64,000 nucleotides of DNA, taken from NCBI RefSeq assembly GCF_030817835.1, contig NZ_JAUSZR010000001.1, positions 4,464,001 through 4,528,000 of the forward strand, written 5' to 3'. The position numbers and the translations under genes were made by a program. The notes beneath the pieces are model-generated. The model ran no database searches. It worked only from the letters and a program-made list of their open reading frames with translations, and was not told the origin of the DNA. The stretch comes from Pseudarthrobacter sp. W1I19 (lineage in GTDB: Bacteria; Actinomycetota; Actinomycetes; Actinomycetales; Micrococcaceae). Positions 58,362 to 64,000 of this stretch are shown piece by piece (position 1 is the first letter of the stretch; each line of letters starts with the position of its first letter).

Positions 58362-59060
58362 ATGAGCCGGAACCTCACCGCGGACCTCGCCGCTGACCTT
58401 CGCACCCGCATCGTCGACGGCGTCATCCAGCCAGGTGAGAAGCTCCCCAGCGAGAACACCCTCATCAGCGACTTCGGCGTCAGCCGGACGGTTGTCCGCG
58501 CGGCGCTGACCCGGCTACAGGCCGAGGGACTTGTGGAAACCGAACGGGGGCGCGGCAGCTTCGCCCTCACCCCGCCGTCGGACGGGCCCCAGGCAGCACC
58601 CGGGGCCCGTCCTGTGGCCAGCATGGAGGACCGCCTCCACCTGCTTGAGTTCCGCATGGGCGTGGAAACCGAGGCGGCCGCACTTGCCGCCCGCAACCAC
58701 ACCGAGCGGCAACTGAGGGCGGTCACCGCAGCGCTGGAGGAATTCACAGCCAGCGCCGGCCACCCGGCCCACGCCATGAAGTCCGATTTTGAGTTCCACC
58801 GCGCCGTGGCAGCTGCCTCCGGCAACCCCTACTACTCGGACTGCCTCGCTGCCCTGGGCCAGACGATGATCGCGATGCCGCGCACCCGCTTGATGACCGG
58901 CGTCGAGCATTACGCCCGGGACCACTTCGACCAGGTGGTCCAGGAGCACCGCTCCATCTCGGACGCCATCGCCGACGGTGACGAGGCTGCCGCGGCCGCC
59001 GCCATGCGCAGCCACCTGGCCAACTCACGACGACGCTTCAAGGCTTCCGCGCGCCCGTAA
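58362..59060 (+). CDS. FadR-subfamily GntR regulator
   Basis: 232 residues. N-terminal winged helix (IVDGVIQPGEKLPSENTLIS, DFGVSRTVVRAALTRLQAEG) and a helical FCD effector domain with metal-site histidines (DFEFHRAVAAASGN; QEHRSISDAIADGD). FCD regulators bind sugar acids or other carboxylates. It is co-transcribed with the dehydratase and most likely represses it through the palindrome at 57135-57149. Confidence 0.9.
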   Translation: MSRNLTADLAADLRTRIVDGVIQPGEKLPSENTLISDFGVSRTVVRAALTRLQAEGLVETERGRGSFALTPPSDGPQAAPGARPVASMEDRLHLLEFRMGVETEAAALAARNHTERQLRAVTAALEEFTASAGHPAHAMKSDFEFHRAVAAASGNPYYSDCLAALGQTMIAMPRTRLMTGVEHYARDHFDQVVQEHRSISDAIADGDEAAAAAAMRSHLANSRRRFKASARP

Positions 59061-59093
59061 CCTCGGGCTCGTCCCGGCAGGGCGAGACCCAAC

Positions 59094-59138
59094 CTTGTTC
59101 GCGGATCCGAACCTTTATGGCCAGGATTCGCGAACAAG
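59094..59138. repeat. 15-bp inverted repeat after the FadR-type gene
   Basis: CTTGTTCGCGGATCC and GGATTCGCGAACAAG (one G-T pair) with a 15-base loop. It lies between the regulator stop and the tRNA on the opposite strand. A terminator without a T tract is one reading. Confidence 0.6.
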
Positions 59139-59170
59139 CCCAGGATCCGTGGCCAGAGGTTAAACAGAAG

Positions 59171-59194
59171 AGCCCCGGTCCTAAGACCGGGGCT
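59171..59194 (-). terminator. terminator of the tRNA-Leu gene
   Basis: AGCCCCGGTC pairs with GACCGGGGCT over four loop bases; on the minus strand it follows the tRNA by about 12 bases and is trailed by a pyrimidine-rich stretch. Confidence 0.7.
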
Positions 59195-59205
59195 CCTCAT
59201 TTGCG

Positions 59206-59288
59206 TGCGCGAGGGGGGATTTGAACCCCCACGCCCTTTCGGACACTGGCACCTGAAGCCAGCGCGTCTGCCGTTCCGCCACTCGCGC
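59206..59288 (-). tRNA. tRNA-Leu (anticodon CAG)
   Basis: 83 nt. The acceptor stem GCGCGAG/CTCGCGC is perfect, discriminator A, CCA not encoded. U8 follows the acceptor stem. The anticodon stem CTGGC/GCCAG encloses the loop TTCAGGT with anticodon CAG. A long variable arm (GTCC-GAAA-GGGC) marks a class II tRNA, and the T arm is GGGGG-TTCAAAT-CCCCC. Confidence 0.95.
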
Positions 59289-59663
59289 GCAACTTCCTTC
59301 ACTGAATTCCGGCAGGTTTCCCTGATCCGCAACCCTGTGAAAGCAGCGAGATCAAGCATAACGGACATTGCAGGGAAAATACCAATTGGGCTCCAGAGCG
59401 GCGGTGGATGCCCGCAAGTACGTGCCACTTGGGCCAAGCCGAAGAGCTGGGACCAACGCCCCCCACGGCACCACAGGCAACTGCAAACCGAACTTTTGGC
59501 GGCGCCCGGCCGTTGTGAATTAGGGTCATTCACAGGCCTGCCCAGTAGTATCGGATGTAGGAGTGGCTGCTGCATGCGGGCACACCGGAGGCCTGGCAAC
59601 ACCACTGCAAGTGAACTTACGGAACGATAACTGCCCCGCAGCCGGGGGGAAAGGAGAAGAACC
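59289..59663. other. intergenic stretch between tRNA-Leu and fhaA
   Basis: 375 bases holding the divergent promoters of the tRNA and the fhaA operon. No small gene is supported. AAGGAGAAG just before 59664 is the fhaA ribosome site. Confidence 0.6.
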
Positions 59664-60395
59664 ATGGGTCTGCTGGACAAGGTGGAGCGCGGCATCGAAA
59701 AAGCCGTCCGGGGCGTCTTCTCCACCGGCTCGCGCGCCCAGGTGGAACCCGTGGAGATCGCCAGCCGGCTCCGGCGCGAAGTTGACCACAAATCCCTCAC
59801 CGTTGCCGCCGGCCGCACCCTGGTGCCCAACGTTTTTGACGTCCAGCTCAGCGATGACGACTTCAAGCGGGCCCAGGAGTGGGGCACGGCCCTGGCCGAG
59901 GAACTGTGCGACGTGGTGATCAACCACGTCCGCAGCCAGGGCTACATCCTGCAGGGCCCGGTGCGAATTTCCTTCCGGCGCGAGTCCGAACTGCGGCCCG
60001 GCGACTTCGAGATCGTTTCCACAACAGAGAAGTCCGGTTCCGCGCCTGCCCGTCCCAACGTGCCGGCTGCTCCCAACCGCCGGCCAGTCCGCCTGCAGCC
60101 TGTCCTGGACATTGACGGCCAGCGGTACTCACTGAATGCACCGTCGATCGTTCTGGGCCGGTCTTCAGAAGCTGACATTCACATCGAGGACACAGGAGTT
60201 TCACGGCGCCACCTCGAGATCCGGACCCTCAACGGCGTCACCAGCGCCGTGGACATGGGCTCCACCAATGGCAGCTATGTCAACGGACACAAAGTTTCCG
60301 GAAGCACCGAACTCACCGACGGCTCCACCATCACGATGGGACGGACAAAGATCATCTTCCGCCTGCTCCCCGCCAGCCCGGGTGGCTCCGTATGA
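59664..60395 (+). CDS. fhaA: FhaA: DUF3662 and FHA-domain protein
   Basis: 243 residues. N-terminal DUF3662 (MGLLDKVERGIEKAVRGVFS, LVPNVFDVQLSDDDFKRAQE, GPVRISFRRES), a short linker, and a C-terminal FHA domain (LGRSSEADIHIEDTGVSRRH, DMGSTNGSYVNGHKV) that keeps the phosphothreonine-binding Arg, Ser and Asn. In mycobacteria the homologue acts with Ser/Thr kinases in control of peptidoglycan synthesis. This copy is much shorter than the mycobacterial one because the central linker is small. It overlaps fhaB by four bases. Confidence 0.95.
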   Translation: MGLLDKVERGIEKAVRGVFSTGSRAQVEPVEIASRLRREVDHKSLTVAAGRTLVPNVFDVQLSDDDFKRAQEWGTALAEELCDVVINHVRSQGYILQGPVRISFRRESELRPGDFEIVSTTEKSGSAPARPNVPAAPNRRPVRLQPVLDIDGQRYSLNAPSIVLGRSSEADIHIEDTGVSRRHLEIRTLNGVTSAVDMGSTNGSYVNGHKVSGSTELTDGSTITMGRTKIIFRLLPASPGGSV

Positions 60396-60874
60396 GCGAA
60401 CTGACCATCACCGCCCTGCGGTTCGGCTTCCTGCTGCTGCTGTGGGTGCTGATCTTCAGCATTGTCTCCGCCATGCGCCGCGACCTCATGGTGGGCCGCA
60501 AGGCAGCCGCCGGCGCACCCACCGCCCGCCAGGTCCGCAAAAACCCGAACCTGGCCGATGCGCCGCCGCAGCCGGTGAAACAGCACGCCAGGCAGCTGGT
60601 AGTGGTTGAAGGCCCTCTCAAGGGAACAACCCTTCCCCTCGCCGCAAGCCCCATTCTCCTCGGCCGCGCCCAGGAGGCCACCCTGGTCCTGGAAGACGAC
60701 TACGCCTCCGGCCGCCACGCCAGGCTCTTTCCCCAGGGCAGCCGCTGGTTCATTGAAGACCTCGGCTCCACCAACGGCACCTACCTGGGCGATCAGCAAC
60801 TGACCCGCGCCCTGCCCGTTGAACCTGGTGTTCCCGTGAGAATCGGCAAGACGGTCATCGAATTGAGGCCATAG
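60392..60874 (+). CDS. fhaB: FhaB (FipA): membrane-anchored FHA protein
   Basis: 160 residues: a membrane helix at 9-28 (LRFGFLLLLWVLIFSIVSAM), a basic linker, and a C-terminal FHA domain (LLGRAQEATLVLEDDYASGR, DLGSTNGTYLGDQQ). It binds phosphorylated proteins at the membrane; the mycobacterial homologue contributes to divisome assembly. ATGA overlaps with fhaA upstream; pstP starts two bases after its stop. Confidence 0.95.
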   Translation: MSELTITALRFGFLLLLWVLIFSIVSAMRRDLMVGRKAAAGAPTARQVRKNPNLADAPPQPVKQHARQLVVVEGPLKGTTLPLAASPILLGRAQEATLVLEDDYASGRHARLFPQGSRWFIEDLGSTNGTYLGDQQLTRALPVEPGVPVRIGKTVIELRP

Positions 60875-60876
60875 GC

Positions 60877-62685
60877 GTGGCCGAACCGCAAACCCCCGCA
60901 ACCGACCCCAAGCCGGTGGAGCGGCCCCTCATCATGCGCTTTGCCGCGCGCTCCGACGTCGGAAAAATCCGCGCCAAAAACGATGACTCCGCCTATGCGG
61001 GACGCCACCTGGCCGTGGTGGCCGACGGCATGGGCGGCCACGCGGGTGGCGACGTTGCGTCCGCGGCCACCGTGTTGGACATGATCCACCTGGACCATGA
61101 CGATTACGACGGGGACGCTGCCACCACTTTGGCGGACGAGATCCAGACCGCCAACTCGCTGCTGTCCGAACTGGTGCATATCAACCCAAAGCTCGCCGGA
61201 ATGGGCACCACGGTCACCGCGCTGCTGCTCGCCGAAGGAAAGCTCCACTTCGCCCACATCGGCGATTCACGCGCCTACCGCCTGAGAGATGGCAAGTTCG
61301 AGCAGGTCAGCGTTGACCACACCTTTGTGCAGCGGCTCATCGACGAGGGACGGCTCCGCCCCGAAGAGGCCGAAACCCATCCGCACAAAAACGTCCTGAT
61401 GCGTGTCCTGGGCGACGTGGACGCCAGCCCCGAACTGGACCTGGACAGCCTTGACGTCAGGCCGGGTGAGCGCTGGCTCCTCTGCTCCGACGGGCTCAAC
61501 TACGTGGCCGGCCACGCCGTGGAACGCACCGTGCGCGAGACCAGGGACCTGGGTGAATGCGCGGAAATCCTGGTGGAGCTCACCCTTGAGGCAGGCTCCC
61601 CGGACAACGTCACCGTGGTGATGGTGGACATCGTTGAGGAAACGCCCGACGACGTCAATACCGCCGCCGTCGACGTCATTCCTTCCCCCGGGGCCACCAA
61701 AGCCCCTGCCGCGGCAAAGGACGCGCAGCCTCTAGCCGCCGTGCCACCGGAAGGAAAGGGCTCCGGCAAGGCTGCCGCCTCCCTGCCAGGCGCAGCAGCC
61801 CCGGCAGCCAAAACACCCGCAGCAACGGAAGCTCAGAATGCCGGCGCTGATGGTGGCCCGGACACCCCGAAAACTGGCAATGGCACCGGCAAAGCAGACT
61901 CGGAGGCAGACTCCGAGTCTGGTTCGCCCGGGTCGGATTCGTCTGAGCAGGACCCCTCTCACGCCGGTTCAACAGACCCGCACCTCGGCGAACACCTCAC
62001 CGCCGAAGTACTGCGCGAAGAACTTTCGTCACGCCCGCATGAACTGGTGGGCGCGGCAGCAACAGCCGCAGAGACCGGATCCATTCCCACCATCGCCGGC
62101 CGCACTGTTGCACGGCGCGCCGCCACCCTCCTCACGCACAAGGCTGAACCGCAGCCCGGCGATGCTGAAGACAACCTCGTCCCGCTCAAGCCACGCCGGT
62201 GGGTCACCTGGTCCATCGCCGCGCTGGTGCTGGTGGTCCTGACGGCGGCGCTCTGGCTCGGCTACGCGTGGACCCAGACCCGCTACTACGTCGGCGAGTT
62301 CGACGCCCGGGTGGCCATCTACAATGGCGTCTCCCAGCGGCTCGGACCCATCCAGCTTTCCACCCTTGAGACGGTTACCGAGATCCGGATGGACTCGCTC
62401 CCCCCGTTCTCGCAGCAGCGGGTACGCCAGACCGTCCCCGCCCAGGACCTCTACGACGCCCAGCGCATCGTCAAGAACCTCGAACTCACCGGCACCACGT
62501 CACCCGAAGAGGGGTGCCCGTCCCCGTCGGCATCGCCCGCCACGTCCCCGGTTCCGGCCAGCCCGCCGCCGTCGACAGATGCCCCAGCGCCGGCACCCGA
62601 TACCTCAACCGCCCCGGCATCGCCGACACCCTCAGCACCGTCCCCCACACCCAGTCCCACGATCTCCTGTGAGGTGGGCCAATGA
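60877..62685 (+). CDS. pstP: PstP: membrane Ser/Thr protein phosphatase (PP2C)
   Basis: 602 residues from a GTG. The PP2C domain spans about 18-255 with the metal-binding motifs NDDSAYAGRHLAVVADGMGG, AHIGDSRAYRLR, LLCSDGLNY and SPDNVTVVMVD. A long low-complexity linker rich in Ala, Pro, Ser and Asp follows (about 265-430), then one membrane helix near 441-463 and an outer domain ending in a Pro/Ser/Thr-rich tail. It reverses phosphorylation by PknA/PknB-type kinases. The linker is longer than in many relatives. It overlaps rodA by four bases. Confidence 0.95.
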   Translation: MAEPQTPATDPKPVERPLIMRFAARSDVGKIRAKNDDSAYAGRHLAVVADGMGGHAGGDVASAATVLDMIHLDHDDYDGDAATTLADEIQTANSLLSELVHINPKLAGMGTTVTALLLAEGKLHFAHIGDSRAYRLRDGKFEQVSVDHTFVQRLIDEGRLRPEEAETHPHKNVLMRVLGDVDASPELDLDSLDVRPGERWLLCSDGLNYVAGHAVERTVRETRDLGECAEILVELTLEAGSPDNVTVVMVDIVEETPDDVNTAAVDVIPSPGATKAPAAAKDAQPLAAVPPEGKGSGKAAASLPGAAAPAAKTPAATEAQNAGADGGPDTPKTGNGTGKADSEADSESGSPGSDSSEQDPSHAGSTDPHLGEHLTAEVLREELSSRPHELVGAAATAAETGSIPTIAGRTVARRAATLLTHKAEPQPGDAEDNLVPLKPRRWVTWSIAALVLVVLTAALWLGYAWTQTRYYVGEFDARVAIYNGVSQRLGPIQLSTLETVTEIRMDSLPPFSQQRVRQTVPAQDLYDAQRIVKNLELTGTTSPEEGCPSPSASPATSPVPASPPPSTDAPAPAPDTSTAPASPTPSAPSPTPSPTISCEVGQ

Positions 62686-64000
62686 CCCAGCCCAGTACCG
62701 CGCCCAAGCCACGACGCAACGTGGAGCTCGCCTTGCTCCTGCTTGCCCTCTGCGTGGGCATCGGCGCCAACATGCTGGTTGGCGTGGACAAGGAAAAGGC
62801 CTTCGATTCGGACTTCTGGTTCCAGTCCAGCCTCCTCGCTGTTGCGGCCCTGGTATTCCACGGGGTCCTCCGCTTCCGGGCCAAATATGCTGATCCAGTA
62901 ATACTTCCCGTGGTTGTGGCCCTCAACGGCATTGGCCTGGCCATGATCCACCGCCTGGACGCGCCCGGCGATGACACCGGCAACAACCAACTCCGGTGGA
63001 CCCTCATCGCCATGGCCGTGGCCATCGCGGTGATCTGGTTCCTCAAAGACCACCGGGTCCTGCGCAAATTCACCTTCATCTCACTTGCCGCCAGCGCCCT
63101 GCTCCTGTTGCTGCCCCTGATCCCCGGGATCAGCGCCGGGGAGATCCTGGGCGCGCGCGTGTGGATCCGGCTCGGCCCCATGACCTTCCAGCCCGGCGAA
63201 GTCGCAAAGATCACCCTCGCAATATTCTTTGCAGGGTATCTGTCGTCCAACCGGGACCTCATCCTGCTGGCCGGCCGGAAAATCGGCCCGATGCAGTTCC
63301 CCCGCTTCAAGGACATGGGACCCATGATCACTGCCTGGCTGGTCAGCATCGGCGTGCTCATCTTCCAGCGTGACCTGGGCTCCTCGGTCCTGTTCTTCGG
63401 CCTCTTCATCGTGATGATCTACGTTGCCACCAGCCGCATCAGCTGGGTGGTCATCGGCCTGGCCCTCATCCTTGGCGGCGGCTTCGTGGCAGCGCAGGTG
63501 TTTTCCCACGTCCAGCAGCGCGTGTTCGGATGGCTCAATGCCTTTTCCCCTGAGGTCTACGAAAACGGCAGCCGGCAGGTAATCCAGGGCCTCTTCGGCA
63601 TGGCCAACGGCGGCCTGGTGGGAACGGGGCTGGGCCAGGGCCGTCCGGATCTGGTGCCCTTTGCCAACAGCGACATGATCATCGCCTCCCTCGGCGAGGA
63701 GCTGGGGCTGATCGGACTGTTCGCCATCGTCCTGATGTACCTGCTGCTCTTCACCCGGGGTTTCCGGGCCGCCCTCGGCACCCGCGACGCGTTCGGAAAG
63801 CTGCTGGCCTGCGGCCTGTCCTTCGCCGTCGCGCTGCAGTGCTTTGTGGTGATCGGCGGCGTCACCCGGCTCATCCCCTTGACCGGCCTCACCACCCCAT
63901 TCCTGGCCGCCGGCGGCTCATCGCTGTTGGCCAACTGGATCATCGTGGGCCTGCTCCTGTTGATTTCCCATACCGCCCGCGGACCGGTGGATACCACTCC
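62682..64000 (+). CDS. rodA: RodA/FtsW-family SEDS glycosyltransferase (C-terminus beyond window)
   Basis: At least 439 residues, open at the window edge. Repeated membrane helices (LALLLLALCVGIGANMLVGV; LLAVAALVFHGVLRF; WTLIAMAVAIAVIWFL) and the SEDS motifs GARVWIRLGPMTFQPGEVAK, QRDLGSSVLFFGLF, TGLGQGRPDLVPFANSDMII and LPLTG-like IPLTGLTTPFLAAGGSS. It polymerises lipid II into glycan strands during growth, normally with a class B penicillin-binding protein that should follow just outside the window. Start by ATGA overlap with pstP. Confidence 0.95.
   Translation, partial: MTQPSTAPKPRRNVELALLLLALCVGIGANMLVGVDKEKAFDSDFWFQSSLLAVAALVFHGVLRFRAKYADPVILPVVVALNGIGLAMIHRLDAPGDDTGNNQLRWTLIAMAVAIAVIWFLKDHRVLRKFTFISLAASALLLLLPLIPGISAGEILGARVWIRLGPMTFQPGEVAKITLAIFFAGYLSSNRDLILLAGRKIGPMQFPRFKDMGPMITAWLVSIGVLIFQRDLGSSVLFFGLFIVMIYVATSRISWVVIGLALILGGGFVAAQVFSHVQQRVFGWLNAFSPEVYENGSRQVIQGLFGMANGGLVGTGLGQGRPDLVPFANSDMIIASLGEELGLIGLFAIVLMYLLLFTRGFRAALGTRDAFGKLLACGLSFAVALQCFVVIGGVTRLIPLTGLTTPFLAAGGSSLLANWIIVGLLLLISHTARGPVDTT

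Noticed and set aside
59206-59288. tRNA-Leu as an integration site for the region to its left
   Set aside because: No integrase gene and no duplicated tRNA 3' end were found in the window.
1-64000. CRISPR array
   Set aside because: No short regularly spaced repeats were seen; the only long repeat is the 741-bp pair.

Overview
The window is a high-GC actinobacterial chromosome segment, most like Arthrobacter or a relative (Micrococcaceae). The evidence is the strong GC bias at third codon positions, a mycothiol-dependent maleylpyruvate isomerase, and a classic actinobacterial fhaA-fhaB-pstP-rodA envelope cluster beside a tRNA-Leu at the right end. The genus is inferred, not proven.

Layout. 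1-5.3 kb: a five-gene minus-strand operon (alpha/beta hydrolase, EthD protein, unknown protein, VOC protein, flavin disulfide oxidoreductase) under a TetR regulator with a matched pair of palindromic sites, then a second TetR. 5.6-12.3 kb: a glycogen-debranching-type glucosidase, a quinone-oxidoreductase-like MDR enzyme, an NDH-2 type NADH dehydrogenase, an AhpD-like protein, a decayed second copy of the TetR and an AhpD remnant. 12.7-17.6 kb: a complete 3-hydroxybenzoate/gentisate pathway (3-hydroxybenzoate 6-hydroxylase, gentisate dioxygenase, mycothiol-dependent isomerase, fumarylpyruvate hydrolase) with a divergent IclR regulator. 19-24.4 kb: a stand-alone fumarate reductase/succinate dehydrogenase-like flavoprotein and E1alpha-E1beta-E2 of a 2-oxoacid dehydrogenase. 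Pyruvate and fumarate are the products of the gentisate route, so these genes may drain it. 24.8-29.7 kb: an MFS transporter, FMN split-barrel protein, quinone oxidoreductase and GNAT protein, interrupted by an AhpD cassette and a 741-bp direct duplication. 29.7-35.1 kb: small orphan genes, a helicase-associated-domain protein, a TM2 protein and two micro-membrane proteins.

35.3-44 kb is the most distinctive block: an OmpR-type regulator, an Hpt-like protein without its phospho-histidine, a small exported protein behind a possible structured leader, a SipW-like signal peptidase fused to a DUF5305-like domain, and a set of intact, degenerate and broken GGDEF/EAL proteins. It may be a c-di-GMP-linked surface or matrix export system, but that link is inference. 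44-49.5 kb: a lone HATPase, TetR and winged-helix regulators, and DUF4389/DUF4386 membrane proteins, one frameshifted. 49.5-57 kb: a ROK-controlled ABC sugar importer with a GH13 glucosidase and a frameshifted polyphosphate-glucokinase-like gene. 57.2-59.1 kb: an enolase-superfamily sugar-acid dehydratase and a FadR-type regulator with a consensus operator. 59.2-64 kb: tRNA-Leu(CAG) and fhaA-fhaB-pstP-rodA, the last cut by the window edge.

The accessory part (about 1-50 kb) carries many frameshifts, truncations and duplications, which suggests a fluid genome region. The last 5 kb looks like conserved core chromosome.
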